A stretch of 64,000 bases of DNA from Rhodocyclaceae bacterium (GTDB lineage Bacteria; Pseudomonadota; Gammaproteobacteria; Burkholderiales; Rhodocyclaceae), in contig JADJAS010000007.1 in the NCBI GenBank assembly GCA_016704145.1, positions 372,001 through 436,000 on the forward strand. The letters run 5' to 3'. Below, piece by piece: positions 34,014-43,451 of the stretch. Numbering within the stretch: position 1 is the first letter of the stretch; every line of letters starts with the position of its first letter. Made by a program: the position numbers and the translations under genes. The notes under the pieces are model-generated. The model had not been told where the DNA came from and ran no database searches. It saw only the letters and a program-made list of their open reading frames with translations.

Positions 34014-34858
34014 GGCACGTTGCTCACATGCATGCCGTGGGCAAGCGCGACGCGCTCGCCGCCCGACAGCAATTCGATGTGCATCCAGACGAAACCGGAC
34101 TGCTGCGTGGCGCCCTGATTGGGGTCGTAGACGAACCGGCACGAAGCGACGCGGCTCGCCAGGCGCACGCCACCGGCGGCCGGACAAGCGACCGGATACG
34201 TGGCATCGAAGGCGCGCACCAGCCTCAGCAATTCGCCCGTGCCGTTGCCGTTCGCTTCGCCGGCGTTCCGGCAGACATAGAACACCGCCGGCTCGTTGCC
34301 ATCGACGATCTGGAAACGGCCACCGTCATAGCCGGCGGGAAACTGGGTGGCCGCGGCCAGTGTGATCCGGCCGACGCCGACCGGCGCGCCGCCCGGCGCC
34401 GGCGGGCTGCTCCAGCCGGCGACCATGCCGCGCGTCGCGCCGCTGTAAACGTCGCCGACATTCTGGTTGCCGATCACCACGAAGTCGCCCGCGACGGGTG
34501 CCGCCGCCAGCGGCGACAGTACATCGAAGGCGCTGTCGGGGCCGGTGCTGTCCAGCGGATTGGCGTTGGCGTTGACGATGTCCGTCTCCCGCCGAAACAG
34601 GCCGCCGCTCTTGGTCGGCGCCAACTCGAAGCACTGGTCGCCGGGAACCCGGATCGAGTTGGGCACCGCACGCCGCACCTCGCGGCCGATGCGACGCAGC
34701 GCCGTGTCGGCCATGTCGCTTAATTCGGCGCGACGGCGGGCGTCGAAGTAGGCATCGACCGCCGGCTTGAAGAACACGGCGATGGCGGCGGCCATCACGC
34801 CGGTGATGATGATCACCAGCACCAGTTCGAGCAGGGTGAAGCCGCGCGCGCTGTTCAT
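34010..34858 (-). CDS. mshO: MSHA minor pseudopilin MshO
   Basis: The 282-residue protein has the prepilin motif RG/FTLLELVLVIIITGVM with the conserved E5, followed by RRAELSDMADTALRRIGREVRRAVPNS, typical of MshO and GspJ-like pilins. PilD should process it. Part of the tip complex with MshC, D and P. Starts two bases after the mshD stop. Confidence 0.9.
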   Translation of the reverse strand: MNSARGFTLLELVLVIIITGVMAAAIAVFFKPAVDAYFDARRRAELSDMADTALRRIGREVRRAVPNSIRVPGDQCFELAPTKSGGLFRRETDIVNANANPLDSTGPDSAFDVLSPLAAAPVAGDFVVIGNQNVGDVYSGATRGMVAGWSSPPAPGGAPVGVGRITLAAATQFPAGYDGGRFQIVDGNEPAVFYVCRNAGEANGNGTGELLRLVRAFDATYPVACPAAGGVRLASRVASCRFVYDPNQGATQQSGFVWMHIELLSGGERVALAHGMHVSNVP

Positions 34859-34860
34859 CG

Positions 34861-35322
34861 CTAGCTGGCCCAGTTGGTTCGGTAGCCGGTCAGCGCCAGC
34901 GTGTCGCCGCCGTGGCTGACCGTGACGACAATGCGCTTGGCGGCGACGCCATTGGGAAGATTGGCGGCGGTCACGGTCACGGCCACGCCGTAGGCCGCCA
35001 GCGAGGCGATGATATTCCCGTCGATGTCGCATACCGCCGCGGCAGCATAGCCGTTGTAGTCATCGATATCGTTGTAGGTGTTGCGCGCACAGGCGGCGGG
35101 GGCGGCGTTGGCCGTCGGTGCGAAGGGCTTGAGCCGGACCTCCTCCATCATTTCCTCGGCGATGGCCAGCATCTGCTTGCGCACCAGCGGATCGGCGGAG
35201 CGGAACACGGCCTGATTGAACGCCACGAGGACACCGGCGAGCCCGATGCCGATGACGGCGATGGCCAGCACCAGTTCCATCAGCGTCATGCCGCGCGGAC
35301 GGCGGGCGGGTTCAGTCGACAA
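34861..35322 (-). CDS. mshD: MSHA minor pseudopilin MshD
   Basis: The 153-residue protein has leader RRPRG and cleavage before MTLMELVLAIAVIGIGLAG, with M instead of F at mature position 1 and E at 5. The TTG start at 35322 is needed to include the leader; ATG 35289 would remove it. AEEMMEEVRLKPF is typical of MshD. Overlaps the mshC end by 11 bases. Confidence 0.87.
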   Translation of the reverse strand: MSTEPARRPRGMTLMELVLAIAVIGIGLAGVLVAFNQAVFRSADPLVRKQMLAIAEEMMEEVRLKPFAPTANAAPAACARNTYNDIDDYNGYAAAAVCDIDGNIIASLAAYGVAVTVTAANLPNGVAAKRIVVTVSHGGDTLALTGYRTNWAS

Positions 35323-35800
35323 GGCCCGTGACTCCTCGAACGGTAATCGGCGCCTGACCGGTGACGCTCAGCACGAAATCGGTCGGATTGGCGCCGGCGC
35401 CGTCGCTGGTGACGGTACCCGCGGGCTGGAAATACAGGGGCCCGGCCGGCGCCGCGCTCAAGGTCGCCGCCGCCGAGGGTGCCAAGGCCGCCGGATTGGC
35501 GCCGGCCGGTCCCGCCATGGGATTGGCGCAGGCGATGTCGCCGAAGGCGGTGGCGACGCTCAGGGCAAGACGATCGGGAGCCACGGTCGCGCAGACCAGC
35601 CGGCGCTGCGCCACGGCTGACTTTTGCGCGAAGCGCAGCGCGGCCCCGACCCTGTCATGGAAACCGAGCTGATCGAAACCCGCGGTCTGCTGCAAGCGCG
35701 GCAGGGCGACGAAACTCAAGATGCCCAGCAGGATCAGCACCGCGATCAGTTCCACCAGCGTGAAGCCCCAAGCGATGACGTGGCCGCGACGGCGCACCAT
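35312..35800 (-). CDS. mshC: MSHA minor pseudopilin MshC
   Basis: The 162-residue pseudopilin has leader MVRRRGHVIAWG and FTLVELIAVLILLGILSFVA. AALRFAQKSAVAQRRLVCA is typical of MshC/GspH, and part of it is encoded by a copy of the dispersed repeat. Its ATG touches the mshQ stop. Confidence 0.88.
   Translation of the reverse strand: MVRRRGHVIAWGFTLVELIAVLILLGILSFVALPRLQQTAGFDQLGFHDRVGAALRFAQKSAVAQRRLVCATVAPDRLALSVATAFGDIACANPMAGPAGANPAALAPSAAATLSAAPAGPLYFQPAGTVTSDGAGANPTDFVLSVTGQAPITVRGVTGLVD
35602..35625 (+). repeat. Dispersed repeat copy 9, inside mshC
   Basis: GGCGCTGCGCC then ACGGCTGACTTT, with T instead of C as the last base, opposite to mshC and read there as KSAVAQRR. Confidence 0.85.
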
Positions 35801-38800
35801 CAGTACATCTCCCGGTTGTACACACCCTTGCGGCCCTCGGGGCTGAAAACGCCGAAGGTGGCGATGGCCGAGGGGTCGTTGTCGAACGTCGCCGCGCCCG
35901 GCCATTTACCTTGCAGCCAGGGCAACCCGGCGCCGGTGGCGACGCAATTGACGCCATGGTCGGCGCCGAGATCGGCGCAGACATTGATGCTGCCGGGGCC
36001 GGTGGGCGTCAGGACGATCTGGCCGGCGCCGCCTGCCAGCGTGCCCGGCGCGGCCATGCCCCAGCCAGCGGGGTTCGGACGCAGGTTGTTGGCGGCCAGC
36101 GCCGTGCAGGCGTCGTCGGCGTTGCGCAGCCATGACTGGCCGGTCCAGTACTGCGCTTCGACCGGCATCCTGAGCGGCGAAGCGTAGCCATAGACGTTCG
36201 ACAACCTCAGGCGACCGATCCTCACCAGCGTCGTCGCCTCGGTGCCGCCGGCCGAGGAAACGCCATCGGCGTCGATGGCGCGCGGCTTGATGGTGGCGGG
36301 CGCGTGATCCGGCGTGGCGCGCACAAACGTGTAGGCGGGCGTCAGGTTGGCCACGCCGCCGGTGAACGCCGTCGCCGCATGGCTGGTGGGTGCGATGCCG
36401 CCGCCGGTGACGCCGTTGGCTTCGGCGAGCGTCAGCGCCTGCGCGAACGACTGGCTGTAGTTCTGGGTGGTGGCATTGGCGGCATTGCGGGCCGTCACCC
36501 GCAGCGCGAACGGCTGGGCGGAGTAAGTGAAGCCGCCAGCGTGGCAACCGTGCGTGATCGCCTCGTCGAAGTGGTGCGGAATGAAACGGCCGAAATGATT
36601 GGTCGGGCTGACGTTCGCGATCAGGCAACCGATCCGGCCCGAGGCATCGACCGTGTTGCCGAAGGAGCCGGCGATGCAGTCACCATTGCCGACATCACCC
36701 GAATAGGCCACGTAGCTGGTGTCGTAAACCCCTGCTCCGCGCAGCCGGAAATAGCCGGCCTCGTCGTAGACGAAGTTGGTGCCGGTGGCGCCGTTGCCGG
36801 TGCCGATGGTCGTCGGCGTGGTGAAGTAGCCGAACACGGTGCCGACCCCGCCGGCGCGCCCGCCAGCCGGAGGTGACAGCCATTCGGCCTTGCTGCCGTC
36901 GAAGTTTGGCAGCCCATCGTAGCCCGCGGCGGAAGTATCCGCCGCCAGATTGAACGTGGCGCCGGCAACGATTCTGGGCATGGCCGTGGCATTGGTTCCG
37001 GTTGCATCGGCATTGGCGTTCGACGTCACCGCGAACTGCGCCGGCCGTATCGAAAACGCATCGGGCGCGCAGACGGTGACGGCGGGCGAACAGTTGCCGG
37101 CGCCGCAAACGAACTGCACGCGCACCTCGCGATAGGCGACCCGGTTCGGACTGGTCGAGGCGAACGCGTTCGACGGCACGGCAACGCTCGCCCGCCCCCC
37201 CGCGAACGACACCGAGCCAAGACCGACGGTCGCGGTCTGGCTGGTCGGGCAATTGGTGCCGCCATTGAGCGTCGGGGTGTTGGTATTGGCCAGCAGATTG
37301 ATGGTCACGGACTTGTTGAACGGCGCGTCGCGCAAGCCGGAACTGTTGAGCGCGACCAGGTCGAGCTGAAACGCCGTGTTGGCCAGCTTGGTGAACAGGC
37401 GGCCATAGGTATTCGACCCCGCCACCGGCGTACAAGGCGGCGACGAAGGTTCGCAGGCGTTGAACTTGCCGATGCCGCAGGCGGTGATGGTAAGCGACGG
37501 ACTCTCCTGATCACTGTAAGTGCCGTCGGTGGCGTGCGCCGTCATGCTGCCGGCGGGGTGCGTCAAGGCCAGCACCACTTTCGATTCGCTGATGAACTGA
37601 TAGGTGGCATTGCCGCTATCGGGTGCGCCACCGACCAGGTTGCCCCGGCCGCTGAGCAAGGACCAAGTGCCGGTGCCGGTCGACGTGCTCAGATTGACGG
37701 CACCGGAAACGGCGATGGCGGTGTGGTCGAGGGCATGGGCGGTAACCGTCACCTGCGGCGGCAGGCAGGCGGGCGCCGAGCCGGCATGGCTGATGGCGAA
37801 ATGGTTAAGACAAAGCGTCTTGATCTGGGTCATCACCTGCGCCACCTTGTTCGCGGGCGCTTCGTAATTGAAAACGTTCACCTCGTCGATAACGCCATCG
37901 GCCGAACTCAGCGTGCCACCCTGCCCGGCCAGTCCAAACCGCGAGCCACCCAGGTAGAGCGTACCGAGTTGCGGCGATAGCGTGAGCGTCGTCGAGGTGA
38001 AGGCCGTCGTGGTCTGCAAGACGCCGTCGACGTAGATTCGCAGCCGGTCGTTGTTGCCACCGGTGAGATTGTTGAAGGTCCAGGTGACGGCGACATGCTT
38101 CCAGGTATTGGCGGCGACGGCGAGGGCCGGCGTCTCGGCGACGCGGACGTTGTTGGCGCTGTCGGTGACGACGAAGCGCAGCTTGCCGGCGTTGGCCCCC
38201 GTGCCGCCGCGACGGACCAGAAAGAACCACTGGTTGTTGACGGTGGTGGCGTCGAGCAACTGGACGTCCTGCGTGCCCGCGCCCGACCAGGCGGTGTTGG
38301 CCTTGTACCAGAAGGCAACCATGCCGGCATTGCCGATGCTCGCCAACGGCGTCGCGGTGTCGATGGCGTTGTTGCCGGCCGCCGGGATGTCGGCGCCGCG
38401 ACATACCTTGCCGAAGGCCGTGGTCTGGGCCGCGCCGACCGGATTGCCATGGCGGTTGCCGCCGCTCGAATCGACGACCTGACCGGTGCCGCTCCAGGTC
38501 GACTCTTCCATCCTGTACTCCAGCACGGGATGCGGCGTGAAGAAGCGGACCGCCGTATTGGGCGCCGGGTAACCGACCGAAGGCGCCTCGTAATCGGTGG
38601 CCGACACTTGCCAGCCCACTTGCCCGGTGGTGGCCCCCGGACCCGGTACGTCGGCGCCGAACTGGTAGATGAAGTCGCCGTCTTCCTGCACGATGATCTG
38701 GATGTTGTAGCTGCCCGTGGTGGTGCTGGCGGCCGCCCATTCGGGAACGTTGTTCCAGGTCGCGACGAAGCGGCGGTTCGGCGAGGCGCCGATCGTCGCG

Positions 38801-39309
38801 TAACTGACGAAGCAGGCATTGGCGCCGGTGCGGCTGGTGCAACTAGTGCTGTAGCCGGCGGCATCCGACTTCAGGGTCGGATCGAGATCGTTGCCGAAGA
38901 TCCGCATCGTGTAGTTGAGGCCGGCATTGGGGATGGGCAGTTGCGTCACCGGGCTGCCGTAGCCGCAGGTGGTGTTGTCGTACACCGGCGATGAGCTGAC
39001 GAACTGCAGCCGGCCATTGCTCATGATGCGCACGCCGTCGAACGTCCGGTCGCCATAGAAAAAACTGAAACCCAGGGGAATGATGTCGCTAATGGTGTCA
39101 TCGATCACCGGTGGCACGGTGCCGCAGACCGACGACCCGAGCGTGCCATTGAATTTGTACGGCACGGTGTTGTAGCCGACCTGGGCGTGGCTGCTGGCAT
39201 CGATCCAGGCGAAGGTCGTCGCCGTGTTGGCATAAGTGGCCGCTCCCGCCGCGCCCGACGCAATAGTCAGCACGGCGGCGAGCCATGCCCGCCGCCAACC
39301 GTTCGTCAT
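35800..39309 (-). CDS. mshQ: MSHA surface protein MshQ with LamG-like domain
   Basis: The 1169-residue exported protein (signal RAWLAAVLTIASGAAGAATY) has an N-terminal domain with PLGFSFFYGDRTFDGVRIMS. A LamG/concanavalin-like domain follows (about 270-480, MVAFWYKANTAWSG, TWKHVAVTWTFNN, DGVIDEVNVFNYE), then a long C-terminal DUF6701-type region. Probably a pilus-associated adhesin. In Vibrio mshQ lies at the operon end; here it sits between the pilins and mshC. Confidence 0.85.
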   Translation of the reverse strand: MTNGWRRAWLAAVLTIASGAAGAATYANTATTFAWIDASSHAQVGYNTVPYKFNGTLGSSVCGTVPPVIDDTISDIIPLGFSFFYGDRTFDGVRIMSNGRLQFVSSSPVYDNTTCGYGSPVTQLPIPNAGLNYTMRIFGNDLDPTLKSDAAGYSTSCTSRTGANACFVSYATIGASPNRRFVATWNNVPEWAAASTTTGSYNIQIIVQEDGDFIYQFGADVPGPGATTGQVGWQVSATDYEAPSVGYPAPNTAVRFFTPHPVLEYRMEESTWSGTGQVVDSSGGNRHGNPVGAAQTTAFGKVCRGADIPAAGNNAIDTATPLASIGNAGMVAFWYKANTAWSGAGTQDVQLLDATTVNNQWFFLVRRGGTGANAGKLRFVVTDSANNVRVAETPALAVAANTWKHVAVTWTFNNLTGGNNDRLRIYVDGVLQTTTAFTSTTLTLSPQLGTLYLGGSRFGLAGQGGTLSSADGVIDEVNVFNYEAPANKVAQVMTQIKTLCLNHFAISHAGSAPACLPPQVTVTAHALDHTAIAVSGAVNLSTSTGTGTWSLLSGRGNLVGGAPDSGNATYQFISESKVVLALTHPAGSMTAHATDGTYSDQESPSLTITACGIGKFNACEPSSPPCTPVAGSNTYGRLFTKLANTAFQLDLVALNSSGLRDAPFNKSVTINLLANTNTPTLNGGTNCPTSQTATVGLGSVSFAGGRASVAVPSNAFASTSPNRVAYREVRVQFVCGAGNCSPAVTVCAPDAFSIRPAQFAVTSNANADATGTNATAMPRIVAGATFNLAADTSAAGYDGLPNFDGSKAEWLSPPAGGRAGGVGTVFGYFTTPTTIGTGNGATGTNFVYDEAGYFRLRGAGVYDTSYVAYSGDVGNGDCIAGSFGNTVDASGRIGCLIANVSPTNHFGRFIPHHFDEAITHGCHAGGFTYSAQPFALRVTARNAANATTQNYSQSFAQALTLAEANGVTGGGIAPTSHAATAFTGGVANLTPAYTFVRATPDHAPATIKPRAIDADGVSSAGGTEATTLVRIGRLRLSNVYGYASPLRMPVEAQYWTGQSWLRNADDACTALAANNLRPNPAGWGMAAPGTLAGGAGQIVLTPTGPGSINVCADLGADHGVNCVATGAGLPWLQGKWPGAATFDNDPSAIATFGVFSPEGRKGVYNREMY

Positions 39310-39359
39310 GTCATGCCCGCCGACGGGGCCGCGGACCCCGCGCCAGCCATTCGGAGTCG

Positions 39360-39782
39360 TTATCGAGCGCAGATCACCGTGGCATTGGCCGGGGTCACGC
39401 CCGCGCCACGCGGCGTCACGGTACAGGTGACCGAGACATTGGCGCCGCTGCAATCGCCGGCGCCGCCAATCTGGAATTCCTGGTCGTTGGCCGGCGCGAC
39501 CGCCACCAGCGCCACGCCGGTGACGAACGGCTGGAGGATAGCCGCCGTGCACACGTTGGCGGCATTGACGGCGACACCGGCGGCGTTGCCCGCCGAGCGC
39601 GCCGCGAAGTTGATCGATGTCCCCGAGGCGATGGAACCTGCCACGCCCTGCGCCGCTGAATTGCGCGCATCGGTGGACAGATCGATGAACCTCGGCAGCG
39701 CCGTCGCGGCCAGGATGCCGAGGATGACGATGACGACGATCAGTTCGATCAGGGTGAAACCATTTTGCATGGACTTGTTCAT
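39360..39782 (-). CDS. mshA: MSHA pilin (MshA/MshB type)
   Basis: The 140-residue prepilin has leader MNKSMQNG and FTLIELIVVIVILGILAATA, then LPRFIDLSTDARNSAAQGVAG, the MshA pattern. Two C-terminal cysteines (GDCSG and VTCTV) may form the pilin disulfide. AGGAGG gives it the strongest ribosome binding site of the operon, as expected for the major subunit. Start ATG 39782; a start 8 codons upstream is unlikely. Confidence 0.88.
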   Translation of the reverse strand: MNKSMQNGFTLIELIVVIVILGILAATALPRFIDLSTDARNSAAQGVAGSIASGTSINFAARSAGNAAGVAVNAANVCTAAILQPFVTGVALVAVAPANDQEFQIGGAGDCSGANVSVTCTVTPRGAGVTPANATVICAR

Positions 39783-39815
39783 GAAAACCTCCTCTGACAA
39801 CGACAATATCCGGCC

Positions 39816-40361
39816 TCAGCAACCATCGGTGGCGACACTGAGTTCCGGTGCGACAACGACCCCGCCATTGAGCGCGGCCTCCAGATAAGTGACCCGGCAA
39901 TTCGGCGCCCTGCCACCACTGACTTCGAAGCCACGGCTCGGCACGACGATGTCCAGGCTGTTGGTGGCCTTGCCGTCACTGGCGACGAGGCCGTCGGCGG
40001 CGAGATTCATATCGGCCGCGACGTCGATGCCTTGAGCGCTGGCCGCCGGGAAATGGTTAACGATTGTGACGCGATGGCCATCCATGACCACCACCGGCGG
40101 CTGGCTGCGACAGTCGTCGCCACCGGACGGCGCCGTGCCGGCCAGGTCGAGCTCGCAGCGTGCCCGGGCGAGGGCCATCGCCGACCGCAGGGCTCCGTAT
40201 ATCGCGTTGACCTTGGCGACGCGGGCATCGCGCTGGGTCTCGATCAGGCGCGGCAGTGCCACCGCCGCCAGCACGGCGATGATGGTGATGACGATGATCA
40301 GCTCGATCAGCGTGAAGCCGGAAATCCCCGACCATTGGCCCGGACGCGACAGTCGGCTCAT
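39816..40361 (-). CDS. mshB: MSHA pilin-like protein (MshB/MshA type)
   Basis: The 181-residue prepilin has a longer leader (MSRLSRPGQWSGISG) and FTLIELIIVITIIAVLAAVA, then LPRLIETQRDARVAKVNAIY. Two cysteine pairs in the globular part. It resembles MshB or MshA; which one is major cannot be settled. The start overlaps the mshG stop as ATGA, and the next pilin follows after 33 bases. Confidence 0.85.
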   Translation of the reverse strand: MSRLSRPGQWSGISGFTLIELIIVITIIAVLAAVALPRLIETQRDARVAKVNAIYGALRSAMALARARCELDLAGTAPSGGDDCRSQPPVVVMDGHRVTIVNHFPAASAQGIDVAADMNLAADGLVASDGKATNSLDIVVPSRGFEVSGGRAPNCRVTYLEAALNGGVVVAPELSVATDGC

Positions 40362-41593
40362 TTCTTGATCGCCACCTTGCCGAGATCCCAGATGGGCAGG
40401 AAGATGCCCAGGGCCAGCACCAGCACCAGGATGCCGAGCAGGACGATGAGAATGGGCTCGATCTGCTGCGACAGGGTCTTGAGCTCGTATTCGACTTCGC
40501 TTTGGTACATGCCGGCGATTTCTTCCATCATTTCGTCGATGGTGCCCGACTCCTCGCCGACCGCGATCATCTGCAGCACCACCGGCGTGAACACACCGGT
40601 GCCGATGGCGGCGCGCAGGATCGACTCGCCGCGCTCGACGCCGTTGCGCATCTGCTCCACCTTGTCGGCGACGAAGGCATTGTCGACGGTCTGTCCCACG
40701 GTGTTGAGCGCCTGTATCAGCGGCACGCCCGAGCGTAGCGCCAGGGCAAAACTGCGGCCGAAACGGGCCAGGGTGGCCTTGCGCACGATCTTGCCCGCGA
40801 CGGGTATGCCCAGCTTGAGCCCGTCCCAGGTGCGCCGACCGTCCGGCGTGGCGATCCAGGCGCGGAACGCGAGTGCCGCCATGGCCAACACGGCGAGGAT
40901 GACGTGCCACCAAGCCACCGAGAACTCCGAAAAGCCTATCAGGACACGGGTCAACACCGGCAGTTCGGCGTTGAAACCCTGAAAGACCCTGGCGAACGTC
41001 GGAATGACCCAGACATTGACGACGAACAGGGCCACCGCCATGGCGGCGATGACGAAGCTCGGATAGCGCAGGGCCGCCTTGACCTGCTCGCGCATGAAGC
41101 GCTCGAACTCCATGTGGTCGAAGAGCCGCAGGAAGATCTCTTCCAGGCGACCGGTCATTTCGCCGATCCGTACCATGGCCAGATAAAAGTTCGAAAAGGC
41201 TTGCGGGTGCCGGCTCAGCGAGGCCGATAGTTCGTGGCCGCTTTCCAGACTCTGGCGAACGTCACCCAACAAACTCTTCATGGCGCTGTTCTGGCTGGAA
41301 TCCTGCAAACCGGCGAGCGCGCGCATGATAGGCACGCCCGCCTTCAGCAGCGTGTGAAGTTGCCGGGTGAACAGCAAGATGTCAATGTGTCCCACCTTGT
41401 CGCCAAACCACTCGATGCTGGCGCCCAAAGACGGTCTGCCGTTCGCGGGGGCCGCCGGGACCGGGCGTATTTCCAGCGGCGTCACCCCCGTGCCGAACAG
41501 CGCATCGGCAACGGCTGTCGCGGTGTTGCCCTCGAGCACGCCCTTGACGAGATCGCCGCCCGCTTTACGGCCGCGATAGGCGAAGGCGGGCAC
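40358..41593 (-). CDS. mshG: MSHA inner-membrane platform protein MshG (PilC/GspF type)
   Basis: The 411-residue protein has two GspF domains (LFTRQLHTLLKAGVPIMRAL and FGRSFALALRSGVPLIQALN) and three membrane helices. It is the platform for the MshE motor and parallels PilC at 11.3 kb. GTG start, three bases after the mshE stop. Confidence 0.93.
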   Translation of the reverse strand: MPAFAYRGRKAGGDLVKGVLEGNTATAVADALFGTGVTPLEIRPVPAAPANGRPSLGASIEWFGDKVGHIDILLFTRQLHTLLKAGVPIMRALAGLQDSSQNSAMKSLLGDVRQSLESGHELSASLSRHPQAFSNFYLAMVRIGEMTGRLEEIFLRLFDHMEFERFMREQVKAALRYPSFVIAAMAVALFVVNVWVIPTFARVFQGFNAELPVLTRVLIGFSEFSVAWWHVILAVLAMAALAFRAWIATPDGRRTWDGLKLGIPVAGKIVRKATLARFGRSFALALRSGVPLIQALNTVGQTVDNAFVADKVEQMRNGVERGESILRAAIGTGVFTPVVLQMIAVGEESGTIDEMMEEIAGMYQSEVEYELKTLSQQIEPILIVLLGILVLVLALGIFLPIWDLGKVAIKK

Positions 41594-41596
41594 CGA

Positions 41597-43309
41597 TCAA
41601 TGCTCCTCGAACTGGCTGGACACGCGCATCGCCTCGTCCACCGACGTCCGTCCCGCGATGGCGAGCCTGACGGCATCGCGACGCAGGGTGTCGCCAGCCA
41701 TCTGCTCGCGCCCGGCCTGGATGAACTCGTTGGGATCGCCATGGTTCACGGCTTCAACCAGCGCACCGGACATCTCGATGAATTCGTAGACCGCCTGCCG
41801 GCCCTGGTAGCCGGTATTGGCGCAGTGGGGGCAACCGCGACCGCGGCGGAACCGGTGACCGTCGATGTCATCGCCCAGCTCGAAACGCAGCCATTCCCGC
41901 TCGTGCGGCAGCAAGTCATGTTGCTCGGCGCAGTTCTCGCAGACGATGCGCAGCAGACGCTGAGCCAGCACCATCTGGATCGATAGCGCCACCATGTAGC
42001 GGGGCACGCCCATGTCGAGCAGCCGGATCGGCGTCGAAAGCGCGTCGTTGGTATGCAGGGTGGACAGCACCAGATGGCCGGTCATGGCGGCGCGCATGCC
42101 GATTTCGGCCGTTTCCTGGTCGCGCATCTCCCCCACCAGAATGATGTCGGGATCCTGTCGCAACGCGCTGCGCAGGACGCGGGCGAAGGACAGGTCGATC
42201 TTGTCATGCACCTGCACCTGGTTGAGTCCGGGCAGGCGATACTCGACGGGATCCTCCACCGTGATGATCTTCTTCTCGGGCGTGTTGAGCTCGTTCATGC
42301 CGGCATAGAGCGTCGTCGTCTTGCCGGAGCCGGTGGGACCGGTGACCAGGACGATACCCGATGGCCGATGAATGGCATCGCGGAAGCGCTCCAGGACACG
42401 GGACGGCATGTGCAGGCGGGCGAGTTCCATCAGCGCGGCGTTCTGCACCAGCAAACGCATCACCACCGACTCGCCGAACTGCGTCGGCATCGTCGAGATG
42501 CGCACGTCGACCGGCTTGCCGCGCAACTGTATGGCGAACCGACCATCCTGCGGCAGTCGCTTTTCCGAGATGTCGAGGCCCGACATCAGCTTGATGCGCA
42601 AGACCAGCGCGGTGGCGACCTTGCTGTCGGCCTCGGTCTGAAGGTGCAGGATACCGTCGATGCGGAAACGGATCGTCAGCGATCTTTCCTGCGGCTCGAT
42701 GTGAATGTCGGAGGCGCGCATCTTCAGCGCTTCCTCGAACACCGTGTTGAGCAGCTTGACGACCGGCGCATCTTCCGCGCCCGGTGCCGCGCCGAGCACG
42801 GCGCCGAACTCGACCGGAATGCCGGACAACTCCTGCGTCAGCTCCCGCGCCAGCCCGGTGATCTCGTCGGTGCGGCGGTAGACGCGATCGAGCATCGGCA
42901 TCAACTGGCTTTCGATGACCACGACCAGGTCGACGTCGCGCTTCACCAGCCGCAATATCTCGTCGTAAGCATTGATGTCGGTCGGGTCGGCGAAACCGAC
43001 GCGCAGCCGCTCCTCATGCTCGTCGAGCACGATGGCGCGAAACCGACGCGCTTGTGCTTCCGGCAGCAGCCGGATCAGTTCCGGGACGGGCTGATGCGAA
43101 CGCAGATCGACGAACTCGGCGCGCAACTGACGGGCCAGCGCCTTGGCGATGCCTTCCTCGGTGACATGGCCGCCATCGACGACGATCCGGCCCAGCTTGC
43201 GTCCAGTACGTTTTTGCTCGTCAAGCGCACGCCCGAGCTGCTCGGTGGTGAGCAACCCCTCCTGGATCAGCAGGTCCCCCAGTCGTATGCGTTGCGGTGG
43301 CCTAGGCAT
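41597..43309 (-). CDS. mshE: MSHA pilus extension ATPase MshE
   Basis: The 570-residue ATPase has an N-terminal MshEN domain (RIRLGDLLIQEGLLTTEQL), which binds c-di-GMP in characterised MshE. Walker A GPTGSGKT is at 324-331, with ALRQDPDIILVGEMRD and the zinc cysteines CENC and CPHC. First gene of the 16-kb MSHA operon. A c-di-GMP response is inferred from the family. Confidence 0.95.
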   Translation of the reverse strand: MPRPPQRIRLGDLLIQEGLLTTEQLGRALDEQKRTGRKLGRIVVDGGHVTEEGIAKALARQLRAEFVDLRSHQPVPELIRLLPEAQARRFRAIVLDEHEERLRVGFADPTDINAYDEILRLVKRDVDLVVVIESQLMPMLDRVYRRTDEITGLARELTQELSGIPVEFGAVLGAAPGAEDAPVVKLLNTVFEEALKMRASDIHIEPQERSLTIRFRIDGILHLQTEADSKVATALVLRIKLMSGLDISEKRLPQDGRFAIQLRGKPVDVRISTMPTQFGESVVMRLLVQNAALMELARLHMPSRVLERFRDAIHRPSGIVLVTGPTGSGKTTTLYAGMNELNTPEKKIITVEDPVEYRLPGLNQVQVHDKIDLSFARVLRSALRQDPDIILVGEMRDQETAEIGMRAAMTGHLVLSTLHTNDALSTPIRLLDMGVPRYMVALSIQMVLAQRLLRIVCENCAEQHDLLPHEREWLRFELGDDIDGHRFRRGRGCPHCANTGYQGRQAVYEFIEMSGALVEAVNHGDPNEFIQAGREQMAGDTLRRDAVRLAIAGRTSVDEAMRVSSQFEEH

Positions 43310-43325
43310 TGGCTAATGAGCGGTC

Positions 43326-43380
43326 AGAACATCATATAAAACATGAAACACATGATGCAGCACTATGATTTTTTGTGGAA
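43326..43380 (-). promoter_or_regulatory. AT-rich promoter region of the MSHA operon with an inverted repeat
   Basis: The 142 bases before mshE are clearly AT-rich within a GC-rich window. They include TATGAT on the minus strand and an imperfect palindrome with arms CATCATAT (43330-43337) and ACATGATG (43350-43357). This suggests a promoter with an overlapping regulator site. No convincing -35 hexamer. Confidence 0.4.
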
Positions 43381-43451
43381 AATAATACCAAATCCCTCAT
43401 GACGCAAGGCTTTCATCGCGGGCCCGGGAAGGTGCGCCCGCGGGTGTGCAG

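Noticed and set aside
34904..34927. GCCGTGGCTGACCGTGAC as a further repeat copy
   Set aside because: Only GGCTGAC is shared and the TTTC end is missing; this is expected by chance.
35289..35322. mshD as a truncated pilin starting at ATG 35289
   Set aside because: The upstream TTG start restores a full prepilin leader with the cleavage glycine, so there is no truncation.
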